Source of the DNA: an uncultured Methanobrevibacter sp.
Lineage (GTDB): Archaea > Methanobacteriota > Methanobacteria > Methanobacteriales > Methanobacteriaceae
DNA length: 31,149 bases
Assembly: GCA_900319985.1 (NCBI GenBank)
Contig: ONQL01000032.1
Coordinates: forward strand, 1-31,149
Direction: 5' to 3'
The stretch's first letter is position 1. Each line of letters opens with the position of its first letter. The position numbers and the translations under genes were made by a program. Below, piece after piece: positions 14,799 through 22,287 of the stretch. The notes beneath the pieces were generated by a model, which was not told where the DNA came from, ran no database searches, and saw nothing but the letters and a program-made list of their open reading frames with translations.

Positions 14799-15836
14799 AT
14801 GATTGAATATAATAATTTAATTAATAATATTATTTTTTCTAATATTGGAACAATAAATCCACAAAACCTGTTTTTATTTATTATATTCGCATTATTTTTT
14901 TCACTTGCAATTGATGTCATCTTTGGTGAGCTTCCAACCAGAATACATCCTGTTGTCATAATTGGTTCAAAAATTAATTTTTTTAAAAATATATTCATAA
15001 AAATTAAAAATAGAATATCTGGATTTTTATTATCATTTTCAACTTGTATTATTTCATGTATAATATTATATATTATATATTATATTACTAGTTACAATAT
15101 GTTATTATTATTTATTATATTCACAATATTGTTATCATCTTCATTTTCTGTCAATATGCTTTTACAAACAGCAATTGATGTTATGAATGATTTAAATGAA
15201 AGTTTGAATAAAGCAAGGCAATCAGTTTCATATCTGGTCAGCAGGAATACAGAAGAACTGACAGAAAGTTTCATTGTTTCCGCTACCATAGAAAGTCTGA
15301 CTGAAAATATAACAGATTCTTATGTTTCTCCTATTTTCTATTATTTTGCATTTGCCATAATAGTAATTTTTCACCCGTTTAACAATTCATTATACTGGCT
15401 ATTGATGATTCCAATGTTATACAGAGTCTCCAATACACTTGATGCAATGGTGGGTTATCAGACAGATGAATTGAAGATAATTGGTTATTTTCCGGCAAAA
15501 ATAGATGATATTTTAAATTTTATCCCCGCTAGAATTGCTGGATTATATGTCGTTATTTCAGCATTTTTACTTAGGCTGGACTGGAAAAACAGTTGGCATA
15601 TCATGTTGAGAGATGCAAGAAATTGTCCAAGTCCGAATTCAGGTTATACAATGGCATCAACAGCAGGAGCTCTAAATATTAAGCTTGTTAAAAAGGAAAC
15701 CTATGTTTTAGGTGATGATAATAAGGAAATTGAAATAGATGATATTAAAAAAGCAGTAAACTTATCTAAATTGACAATTATATTATTTACAATAACAGTT
15801 ATCTTATTATTAATATTAATTAAAGTGATTTTATGA
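14799..15836 (+). CDS. cbiB: adenosylcobinamide-phosphate synthase CbiB (CobD)
   Basis: CbiB attaches aminopropanol phosphate to adenosylcobyrate at the membrane, late in cobalamin synthesis. The 345-residue protein has several hydrophobic helices (about residues 22-42, 70-110, 175-210, 245-258, 322-345). Family motifs are AIDVIFGELPTRIHPVVIIG, DDLNESLNKARQSVSYLVSR in altered form (MNDLNESLNKARQ), and RDARNCPSPNSGYTMASTAGAL. The ATG lies about 30 bases after the AT-rich TATATATT at 14765-14772, with no ribosome binding site, so it may be leaderless. cbiG overlaps its stop by four bases (ATGA), an operon arrangement. Only 61 bases separate it from divergent DUF2299. Confidence 0.93.
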   Translation: MIEYNNLINNIIFSNIGTINPQNLFLFIIFALFFSLAIDVIFGELPTRIHPVVIIGSKINFFKNIFIKIKNRISGFLLSFSTCIISCIILYIIYYITSYNMLLLFIIFTILLSSSFSVNMLLQTAIDVMNDLNESLNKARQSVSYLVSRNTEELTESFIVSATIESLTENITDSYVSPIFYYFAFAIIVIFHPFNNSLYWLLMIPMLYRVSNTLDAMVGYQTDELKIIGYFPAKIDDILNFIPARIAGLYVVISAFLLRLDWKNSWHIMLRDARNCPSPNSGYTMASTAGALNIKLVKKETYVLGDDNKEIEIDDIKKAVNLSKLTIILFTITVILLLILIKVIL

Positions 15837-16849
15837 AAATTGCAATTATTTCCGTATCTGATAAAGGATTTGAATTATCAAAAATATTGAAAAATAAATT
15901 AGATGATGATTCAACAATAATTAAAACTGATTTATATCATAAAAACGTTAAAAAACATTTTCCTATTTTATTTTATGAATATGATGCAATAATTGCAATA
16001 ATGGCTTCTGGAATTTTAATCAGATCCATTGCACCATTGATTGAATCAAAGATTTCAGATCCTGCTGTTTTAAATATTGACGATAATGGAAAATTTGTCA
16101 TATCCACACTTTCCGGGCATCTGGGAGGTGCTAATAAATTAACTGAAAAAATAGCAAGTCTGATTGACGCAACACCCGTAATTACAACATCAACTGATGT
16201 GAATAAAAAGCTGGGCATTGATGTTCTTGCAAGAGACCTTTATTTATCAATTGATGATACTAAAGAAATACTGTTTTTCAACAAATCAATTTTGGAAGGA
16301 AAAGAAATTTCATTTTTCATAAATCCTGATAAAAATTTTGATTATTTATTTGAATATCTAAATGATAATACACTTGAAATGGATATCTCTATAAATTTTT
16401 CATCAAAAATAAATACAGATGAAATACATGTCCAGTTGGATAGTCATAGAATAGTATTAAAAGAACGTAAAGTTGTTGTTGGATTGGGATGCAAACGTGG
16501 AAAATCCTGTGAAGAAATATATAAAGGACTTCAATGTTCCATCAATGAATTGAATATTCATATCTCTAGAATTAACGAATTATGTTCTGCAGAAATTAAA
16601 AAAGATGAAAAAGGACTGTTGAATTTATCAAAAAAATTGAATATTCCAATTAATTTTGTGGAATTAGATAAATTAAAGCTATTTGAATCTGATGATATAC
16701 AAAAATCAGAATTTGTCAAGTCCAAGTTTGGAATATATGGTGTCTGTGAACCGTCTGCATTGATTATGGCAGGTTTCGATTCAAAATTGATTTATAAAAA
16801 AACATCTTATAATGGTGTTACAATAGCAATCGCTATATCAAAAAATTAA
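15833..16849 (+). CDS. cbiG: cobalt-precorrin-5A hydrolase CbiG
   Basis: CbiG opens the delta-lactone ring of cobalt-precorrin-5A and releases acetaldehyde in anaerobic cobalamin synthesis. The 338-residue protein has the usual three parts: N-terminal domain with YDAIIAIMASGILIRSIAPL, central domain with LSGHLGGANKLTEKIA and ITTSTDVNKKLGIDVLA, and C-terminal domain with VVGLGCKRGKSCEEI and YGVCEPSALIMAG. The start overlaps cbiB by four bases. The rest of the cobalamin pathway is elsewhere, apart from cbiH at 20588. Confidence 0.95.
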   Translation: MKIAIISVSDKGFELSKILKNKLDDDSTIIKTDLYHKNVKKHFPILFYEYDAIIAIMASGILIRSIAPLIESKISDPAVLNIDDNGKFVISTLSGHLGGANKLTEKIASLIDATPVITTSTDVNKKLGIDVLARDLYLSIDDTKEILFFNKSILEGKEISFFINPDKNFDYLFEYLNDNTLEMDISINFSSKINTDEIHVQLDSHRIVLKERKVVVGLGCKRGKSCEEIYKGLQCSINELNIHISRINELCSAEIKKDEKGLLNLSKKLNIPINFVELDKLKLFESDDIQKSEFVKSKFGIYGVCEPSALIMAGFDSKLIYKKTSYNGVTIAIAISKN

Positions 16850-16862
16850 ATATTAAAAAAAG

Positions 16863-16883
16863 AAATTAGATTGATTCTAATTT
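16863..16883. terminator. hairpin over convergent gene ends (cbiG / UPF0147)
   Basis: AAATTAGA (16863-16870) pairs perfectly with TCTAATTT (16876-16883) around TTGAT, covering the UPF0147 stop at 16866-16868. On the minus strand a run of Ts follows (16860-16854), so this is a good terminator for the UPF0147 gene. Confidence 0.55.
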
Positions 16884-17114
16884 TGATAAAACTTCCCATA
16901 TTAAAGTTCTGGCATGAACAGGAATGTTTGGATCATTACTTATTTCATCTAATTTTCCTAATACAGTACTGATTCTAACAGATTGGTCTTGACTTTCATC
17001 TTTTAATAGTTCATTAGAATCACTTGCTGCCTCTCTTATGTTACGAGGAACAGTATTATTCTCAGTAATGTATTCAAGAATTTCTGATACCTCATCAATA
17101 GTTTGATTACTCAT
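16866..17114 (-). CDS. UPF0147 family protein
   Basis: An 82-residue acidic, all-helical archaeal protein of unknown function. The sequence fits UPF0147: a repeated helix pattern with ILEYITENNTVPRNIREAAS and the conserved end DPNIPVHARTLIWEVLSKLE. The start at 17114 has a strong GGAGGGGT six bases upstream. It has no membrane segment or signal peptide. Its neighbours (cbiG convergent, ribbon-helix-helix gene divergent) do not suggest a role. Confidence 0.88.
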   Translation of the reverse strand: MSNQTIDEVSEILEYITENNTVPRNIREAASDSNELLKDESQDQSVRISTVLGKLDEISNDPNIPVHARTLIWEVLSKLESI

Positions 17115-17237
17115 TATTACCCCTCCAAAAATATTACTAAAAACAAGTCAAATTATGTATTAAGTAGTATGTATCTAATCATGTACTTAAATATTTTTTG
17201 GTAAATAATGTTTTATTATATAAAATTATAGTAAGGT

Positions 17238-17245
17238 TTATATTT
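17238..17245 (+). promoter_or_regulatory. TATA box of a leaderless ribbon-helix-helix gene
   Basis: TTTATATT after GTAAGG (BRE-like) lies 26-27 bases before the ATG at 17268. Archaeal transcription starts at about that distance, so the mRNA would begin at or next to the start codon, which lacks a ribosome binding site. Confidence 0.5.
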
Positions 17246-17267
17246 ACTGATTATTATATAATTATAT

Positions 17268-17444
17268 ATGTCAGACATAAGTAAAACTACTATAAATCTA
17301 CCCGTAGATTTAAAAAAAGAATTAAAGAAAATTGCAATTGATGAAGACACTTCTTTATCAGGTTTAATCCTTAAGATGATTGAAGAAGGAATGAATTCAA
17401 GAAATAAATCAAATAAACCAAATGTTTTTTCAGATGAAGATTAA
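17268..17444 (+). CDS. small ribbon-helix-helix (CopG/Arc-like) protein, 58 aa
   Basis: An open frame of 58 codons starts at ATG 17268. KTTINLPVDLKKELKKIAID gives the ribbon strand and first helix, and DTSLSGLILKMIEEGM gives the turn and second helix, the typical pattern of CopG/Arc DNA-binding dimers. The tail (NSRNKSNKPNVFSDED) is polar and probably unstructured. It is likely a DNA-binding regulator; no toxin gene is adjacent, so an orphan antitoxin role is possible but unsupported. No ribosome binding site precedes the start, and the TATA box at 17238 suggests a leaderless mRNA. The end overlaps the convergent aldolase gene by four bases within a hairpin. Confidence 0.75.
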   Translation: MSDISKTTINLPVDLKKELKKIAIDEDTSLSGLILKMIEEGMNSRNKSNKPNVFSDED

Positions 17445-17462
17445 ATATTATCTTCAGCTGAA
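17429..17462. terminator. hairpin over convergent gene ends (RHH / aldolase)
   Basis: TTCAG-A-TGAAGAT (17429-17441) pairs with ATCTTCA-G-CTGAA (17450-17462) around TAAATATT: twelve pairs with a single A-G mismatch. The stop codons of both genes (17441-17444) lie at the top of the stem and in its loop. Confidence 0.55.
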
Positions 17463-18028
17463 TTCAACATATAAGTTACAAATTGAGTTTTTGCAGTTTC
17501 TTCAACAAAAACTGCAAGTAATGCTGCTTCTTTTAAATTTTCATTAACACAGATTACTCCATGTTTTTTAAGGATTAGTACATCTTCGATTCCAAGACCT
17601 TCACTTGCATTTTTAGCTAATTCATTACTTCCTGGTTTTTCATATTCTATTTCAGCCAAAAATGGAGTTTTAATTTCACCAAATCCTTCGTATCTTTTAA
17701 TTCTTTTGGAAGAATGTGCAAATCCTGTTGCATAAGGTGAATGTGTGTGGACAATTCCATTGACATCAGATCTTTTTTTATAGATTTCAAGATGCATATT
17801 CACTTCAGAAGAAGGTTTTCCTTTGGTTAATATGTTTCCATCCAAATCAACCAAAACAATATCCTCTTCTTTTAGGTTTGATAATGATTTTAAGGTTGGA
17901 GTAATTGCTATAATGTCTCCATTATCTCCTTTAAATCTAGCGCTAATATTTCCGGCTTTTCCTGAAACTAAACCTTTCTCATAAATTTCATTAGAAACAT
18001 TAATAATTTCATCAATATTTTTTTTCAT
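17441..18028 (-). CDS. class II aldolase (L-fuculose-phosphate aldolase-like)
   Basis: A 195-residue zinc-dependent aldolase/adducin-family enzyme. It shows GLVSGKAGNISAR (substrate loop), SSEVNMHLEIYKKR (catalytic Glu), the zinc ligands HTHSPYATGFAH, and a third zinc ligand in LKKHGVICV. In Methanocaldococcus a related enzyme makes lactaldehyde from fuculose 1-phosphate for coenzyme F420 synthesis; that role is likely here by homology, but ribulose phosphate or another sugar phosphate is possible. The ATG has GAGGT upstream and lies eleven bases after the DP1 stop, so the gene is probably cotranscribed with DP1. Confidence 0.85.
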   Translation of the reverse strand: MKKNIDEIINVSNEIYEKGLVSGKAGNISARFKGDNGDIIAITPTLKSLSNLKEEDIVLVDLDGNILTKGKPSSEVNMHLEIYKKRSDVNGIVHTHSPYATGFAHSSKRIKRYEGFGEIKTPFLAEIEYEKPGSNELAKNASEGLGIEDVLILKKHGVICVNENLKEAALLAVFVEETAKTQFVTYMLNSAEDNI

Positions 18029-18039
18029 TAGATAACCTC

Positions 18040-19782
18040 TTATAAAAATTTGAAATGTTTATATTTTCCTTTATGAATAACAGGAACCTCTGCAGGAGTC
18101 GGCTCAATATTATGAATCTTTTGAAAGCTTGTCTGAGTCTGAAATGTTCCTGAATTGATTAAATGGATTCCTTTATATCTTTTATATGAATTCACGTGAA
18201 TGTGTCCGGTGTGAAGAATATCTGGAACTTCATCAATAACTAAATAATCCTCAAGTTCTGAAGCTAATGGTGTTCTTTCACCATAAATAGGAGCTAAATG
18301 TCTTTTTTGAAGTAGTTCTTCCATTAATAAGTCACTTCTTTCATAACTGAATTCTTTAACTGCCATTACCAAGTCGTCAAAACTACGTCCATGGTAAATT
18401 AGGACATTAATTCCATCTAATGAAACTACACCTGGATTTGAAATAAATTCTACATTGTCCAGTTCATATAATGCTTTAGCGTACTCTTCTGGAACAGCAG
18501 GCTGAGGTTCTGCAACTCTGGAAGCGTCGTGATTTCCAGGAGCGATGATGATTTTAATGTCGCTTCTTATATTTCCTAAAAATCTTGCAGCTTCGTTATA
18601 CTGCTCAGTAATATCTTTGATTACAAGTTCCTGGTCTTGATTTGGATAAACACCGATTCCATCTACAATATCTCCTCCAATAATAAGATATTTAATGTCT
18701 TCAGCAACTCTTCTTTGTTCTTCAGTACCAAAATCACAGTTAATCCAATCAATAAATCTTTGGAAAGCGTCTTCCAGGAATGTTAGGCTGCCTATGTGAA
18801 CATCTGATAAGAATACTATTCCAAAATCCATTTCCTTGTCGGGAACCCTTAATACACCAGGCTTGATAATTTGCTGACCAAAAGCAAAATGATTATCATC
18901 ACTTTTATTAGCAATAACTCCTATCACTTCATCCCTTACTAATTTTTCCGCCTCTTCAAATAATTCCTCTTTGTTTTGTGAGAATAAAACAGAAATGTTT
19001 CCTGTATCATCTTCCAGCTCAACAATCTTATGGCCGTTTTTACTGGATCTGATTTCTTTGACCATCAAAATCATGCTTAAGCTGTCTTGGGAATCATCAA
19101 TGTCCGCTACCTTGATGGGGTTTCTAAGCTCAGGTCTTTTAGATAAAATATTGTATAATTTTTCATATCTGCTTTTGAAGTATGAAATTAGGTTTTCAAG
19201 CTCACCGCTAGTGTATGATTTTTTACTAGTATCTTGAATGATTTCAAAATCATATTCGACATTGCTTTTCTCTAAATTTCTTTTGAATTTAATTTTTTCA
19301 TCTTTAACAGTTTCAGATGCTTCTAAAATTACTTCATTAACGTGTTTTTCCTTAATATCACTATCTTTTTTCAAATTTTCTATTGAATCAACTTCATGTT
19401 CCTGTGGTGTTTGTTTTATTTCTGGTTCTTTTTCGATTGGTTTTGCTTCTGGTGTTTGTTTTATTTCTGGTTCTTTTTTGATTGGTTTTGGTGTTGTTTT
19501 TGGCTTTTGTTCTATTGGTTTAGATTTTTCTTCCTTTTGAGAATTTGTCAAAGTTTCCTGACTGTTATTTTCCTGTACAGGTTTAATTCCTGTAAGTTCA
19601 TCAACTGTTTCACCGCTAACTGATATCAAATCTTTTGATGAAAATTTATCACTTTTTAATTTGACTATTAGTGAAGATGCAAAATCTATAGGATTTTCTG
19701 CATTAATAACTCGGTTATAAGCTTCAGGTGATAGGTTGATTCCCTTTTTTGCAAATTTTAGTAAAATTTTATTAGTTGACAT
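18040..19782 (-). CDS. polB: DNA polymerase D small subunit DP1
   Basis: DP1 is the proofreading subunit of the euryarchaeal replicative polymerase PolD. In this 580-residue protein the N-terminal domain (1-75) precedes a long charged linker (about 75-185) rich in Lys, Glu, Pro and Gln. An OB fold follows, then a calcineurin-like phosphoesterase (about 310-580) with all metal motifs: FLSDVHIGS, IIGGDIVDG, APGNHDASR, LIYHGRSFDD and LHTGHIHVNS. It is thus likely an active Mre11-like 3'-5' exonuclease. The linker contains a 15-residue tandem repeat. No ribosome binding site precedes ATG 19782, but a TATA-like TTAATATAG lies about 28 bases upstream, suggesting a leaderless mRNA. The large subunit DP2 is not in the window. 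Confidence 0.96.
   Translation of the reverse strand: MSTNKILLKFAKKGINLSPEAYNRVINAENPIDFASSLIVKLKSDKFSSKDLISVSGETVDELTGIKPVQENNSQETLTNSQKEEKSKPIEQKPKTTPKPIKKEPEIKQTPEAKPIEKEPEIKQTPQEHEVDSIENLKKDSDIKEKHVNEVILEASETVKDEKIKFKRNLEKSNVEYDFEIIQDTSKKSYTSGELENLISYFKSRYEKLYNILSKRPELRNPIKVADIDDSQDSLSMILMVKEIRSSKNGHKIVELEDDTGNISVLFSQNKEELFEEAEKLVRDEVIGVIANKSDDNHFAFGQQIIKPGVLRVPDKEMDFGIVFLSDVHIGSLTFLEDAFQRFIDWINCDFGTEEQRRVAEDIKYLIIGGDIVDGIGVYPNQDQELVIKDITEQYNEAARFLGNIRSDIKIIIAPGNHDASRVAEPQPAVPEEYAKALYELDNVEFISNPGVVSLDGINVLIYHGRSFDDLVMAVKEFSYERSDLLMEELLQKRHLAPIYGERTPLASELEDYLVIDEVPDILHTGHIHVNSYKRYKGIHLINSGTFQTQTSFQKIHNIEPTPAEVPVIHKGKYKHFKFL
19406..19492 (-). repeat. 45-bp tandem repeat inside DP1
   Basis: Two nearly identical 45-bp units (19406-19450 and from 19451) encode KPIKKEPEIKQTPEA and KPIEKEPEIKQTPQE in the disordered linker of DP1. 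The unit is a multiple of three, so copy-number change would only alter linker length. Confidence 0.75.
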
Positions 19783-19900
19783 ACTAATTAGAATTTTAAT
19801 TTTCTATATTAATAAACTTTGAGAATTTTTAATATGAATTTTTTTAATTTTTCGTTATATTTATTATATATTAAATATAGAAATTAAATCATTATAATAT

Positions 19901-19921
19901 ACTTATTTCTAAATAATAAGT
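19901..19921. promoter_or_regulatory. inverted repeat in the leader of the surface protein operon
   Basis: ACTTATT (19901-19907) and AATAAGT (19915-19921) form a perfect 7-bp inverted repeat with a 7-base spacer, 20 bases before the start codon. The half-site ACTTAT is the same as that of the inner stem in the leader at 3798-3814. It may be an operator or a small leader hairpin. Confidence 0.35.
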
Positions 19922-19940
19922 TTTTAATGATTGTGATAAA

Positions 19941-20585
19941 ATGGCAAATAAGGTACTTAGAATTATTTTAATTGTTGTATTATTTGTTATATTCTTTGAA
20001 ATTGGACTTGTTAGTTCATATACAATTGTAACTTCAGAAGCTCCTAATATTCAGGGATTGATAGATATGCAAATTTCAAAGGTCACTGGAATATTTAATC
20101 CAGCAAAAGTCAATGATATGTTAATTAAAGATCCAAGTCATCTTAATATAACTAATAAAAAGGATGTTGCTTTAAAGATGGAATCTATATCGAAGGTCGA
20201 CGGTATTAATGTTGATTCAATGAATGTTACTACTTATGACAACCCTGATAAAAAGAATTTTACAGTTACCATAGAAGCTTTAGGTTATGACTCCCCTAAT
20301 TCCTCTTCAGGTCAGATTGTAATTAGTAAAGTTCCATCATACAAAATTATAGCAAAAGCTAATGCTACTTATAAGGATTCTGGATTGACAGTTAATGAAA
20401 ATAGTATTGTTATAAATTCTGTTTTAAAATTGTATAATTCAGCAACCAGCAGTAGTTCTACTAGCTCATATTCATCTAATAACTACAGCAAATCTAGTTC
20501 AAGTAGTTATGGTAGTTCAGGCAGTTCAGGCAGTTCTAGCGGTGGATATGGCTATACTAGTTATACAAATTATAGTAATAGATAA
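19941..20585 (+). CDS. membrane-anchored surface protein with Ser/Gly/Tyr-rich tail
   Basis: A 214-residue protein of unknown family. Residues about 6-27 (RIILIVVLFVIFFEIGLVSS) form a signal anchor, placing the rest outside the cell. A folded-looking part of about 140 residues follows, with two NATY/NVTTY-like possible N-glycosylation sites. From about residue 167 the chain consists almost only of Ser, Gly, Tyr, Asn and Thr, a low-complexity extracellular tail. The start has GTGAT nearby upstream. A 7-bp inverted repeat lies at 19901-19921 in the leader. cbiH begins two bases after its stop, so they share a transcript, though a functional link is not obvious. Confidence 0.65.
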   Translation: MANKVLRIILIVVLFVIFFEIGLVSSYTIVTSEAPNIQGLIDMQISKVTGIFNPAKVNDMLIKDPSHLNITNKKDVALKMESISKVDGINVDSMNVTTYDNPDKKNFTVTIEALGYDSPNSSSGQIVISKVPSYKIIAKANATYKDSGLTVNENSIVINSVLKLYNSATSSSSTSSYSSNNYSKSSSSSYGSSGSSGSSSGGYGYTSYTNYSNR

Positions 20586-20587
20586 TT

Positions 20588-21661
20588 ATGATTAATGTTA
20601 TTGGTATTGGACAGAATAGAGATAACATGACTCTGGGAGCTGTAAAAGCTATTGAGGAGTCAGATGTTATTATAGGATATAAAAAATACATCAACCAAAT
20701 CGAAGATTTGATTTCCGGCAAGGAAGTTGTTAAAAAAGGTATGGGTGATGAGATAGCTAGAGCTGAATTTGCTATTCAAAAAAGTTTAGAAGGCAAAACA
20801 GTTTCATTAATTAGTTCCGGAGACCCTGGTGTCTTTGGAATGGCGAATGTGCTGTATCAAATTGTTAGTAAATATGAAGATGTTGAAATTAAAGTTTATC
20901 CTGGCGTATCTGCGTTGAATTATGCATCAAGCCATTTGGGAGCACCTTTACATGACTTTGCTGCAATTAGTTTAAGCAATATTTTAACTCCACTTTCCGA
21001 AATTGAAAAGAAGTTGAGATATGCACTTGAAGCGAATTTGATTGTTGCAATATATAATCCAATTAGCAAAACACGTAAAGAACCATTTAGAAGATTTAAA
21101 CAGTGTGTTTTAGATATTAAAGGTGAAGATACTTTAATTGGCATTATAGATAGTACTTATGAGCCTCCAAAAGCAACTATTGTTAAACTTAAAGATTTAA
21201 GTGAAGATATTGTTAATATGTCATGTACATTAATTGTAGGAAATGATATTACCTACGAGCAAGATGGAAAACTTGTAACACCAAGAGGATATGTTATAAG
21301 ATCCAAAATCCATGAATTATCACAAAATCATTATGAAAAATTCTTAAATGGAGAAATTGCACACGGACCAAATAGGGAGTGTGAATATTATCCATGTCAC
21401 TTCGATGGCCAGTATTGCGATTTCTGCTATTGTCCATTTTATCCATGTGGGGATTCTGCAACAGGCGGAGAATGGATTAAAGGTAAAGGCGTTTGGAACT
21501 GTACCAATTGTCATTGGTTACACCAAAAGGAAGCAGTTGAATGCTTAAGACAACCTTTAGAAAACATTTTAGAAGATGTTGAAGATTTAAAATCAAAGAA
21601 AAAAACATTATTAAAACTTAGAAAGGCATGTTTATTACATGTAAATCCGAATGACTTGTGA
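20588..21661 (+). CDS. cbiH: cobalt-factor III / precorrin-3B C17-methyltransferase fused to a Cys-rich domain
   Basis: CbiH methylates C17 and contracts the ring in cobalamin synthesis. Residues 1-240 form the tetrapyrrole methylase: NVIGIGQNRDNMT, SLISSGDPGVFGMA (73-86) for SAM binding, VYPGVSALNYASS, and AIYNPISKTR. Residues 262-320 form a second domain with nine cysteines (265, 270, 277, 280, 282, 287, 305, 308, 319), containing YYPCHFDGQYCDFCYCPFYP and WNCTNCHWLH. It matches the cysteine-rich small domain family and may bind a metal or iron-sulfur cluster. A redox role in ring contraction is plausible by analogy with CbiH60, which also has a metal centre, but is inference. Confidence 0.92.
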   Translation: MINVIGIGQNRDNMTLGAVKAIEESDVIIGYKKYINQIEDLISGKEVVKKGMGDEIARAEFAIQKSLEGKTVSLISSGDPGVFGMANVLYQIVSKYEDVEIKVYPGVSALNYASSHLGAPLHDFAAISLSNILTPLSEIEKKLRYALEANLIVAIYNPISKTRKEPFRRFKQCVLDIKGEDTLIGIIDSTYEPPKATIVKLKDLSEDIVNMSCTLIVGNDITYEQDGKLVTPRGYVIRSKIHELSQNHYEKFLNGEIAHGPNRECEYYPCHFDGQYCDFCYCPFYPCGDSATGGEWIKGKGVWNCTNCHWLHQKEAVECLRQPLENILEDVEDLKSKKKTLLKLRKACLLHVNPNDL

Positions 21662-21671
21662 GGTAATTTAA

Positions 21672-22271
21672 TTGTCAATTAAAAATCTTTTAATAGAAAT
21701 GAAGAATATGTCGGAATTGATGGTTGATTTAGCTTATTCCGCCGTATTGTTCAACAGTAAAACTGCTGCTGAAGAAGTTATTACATTGGAAAATGAAGTT
21801 AACTCAATGAATTATCAAATTAAAATGGAATCGTTGGTTGCAGCTCGCTCATATGAAGATGCTGAAAAATTAACAGCATTGCTTGAAATCGCTGAAGCTA
21901 CAGAAACTATGGCAAATGCTGCAAAAGATTTAGCTGATTTAGTTTTAACAGGTTTTAAACCACACCCAGTATTTAAAAGGGTTATGGAAGAATCAGACAA
22001 AAGTATTGTTAGAGTCACTGTTGATGAATCATCTGAATTAGCTAATAGTACTTTAGGTGATTTGCTTTTAGTCAATCGTACTGGTATGAGAGTAATTTCT
22101 ATTAGAAGGGGTTCTTCTTGGATTTATGGGCCTGATAAAAATACCATGCTACTGGCTAACGATTCGTTGATTTTGAAAGGAACAGACGAAGGTGCTGATT
22201 TACTTGAAAAATTGGCTGCTGGAGCTTGTTCTTTAGATGATATTCCAGATGAATTAGAAGATGAAGACTAG
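21672..22271 (+). CDS. PhoU/TrkA-C domain protein, probable transporter regulator
   Basis: A 199-residue cytoplasmic protein. The N-terminal helical half (MKNMSELMVDLAYSAVLFNS, then the repeated heptad-like ENEVNSMNY and ADLVLTGF) resembles PhoU helices. The C-terminal half (from about 112) has VTVDESSELANSTLGDLLLV, RTGMRVISIRRGSSWIYGP and LKGTDEGADLLEKLA, the RCK_C/TrkA-C ligand-binding fold. Such proteins control ion channels or transporters, and the next gene is an MgtE-like transporter, which is the probable partner. The start is TTG at 21672-21674, with GAGGTAA seven to twelve bases upstream overlapping the cbiH stop; no ATG is suitable. Confidence 0.8.
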   Translation: MSIKNLLIEMKNMSELMVDLAYSAVLFNSKTAAEEVITLENEVNSMNYQIKMESLVAARSYEDAEKLTALLEIAEATETMANAAKDLADLVLTGFKPHPVFKRVMEESDKSIVRVTVDESSELANSTLGDLLLVNRTGMRVISIRRGSSWIYGPDKNTMLLANDSLILKGTDEGADLLEKLAAGACSLDDIPDELEDED

Positions 22272-22287
22272 GTTGTGTTATAAATGA

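Noticed and set aside
14738..14998. Longer reading of the DUF2299 gene (247 residues)
   Set aside because: The extra part overlaps the divergent cbiB coding region and its promoter and reads as low-complexity Ile/Asn/Lys-rich sequence.
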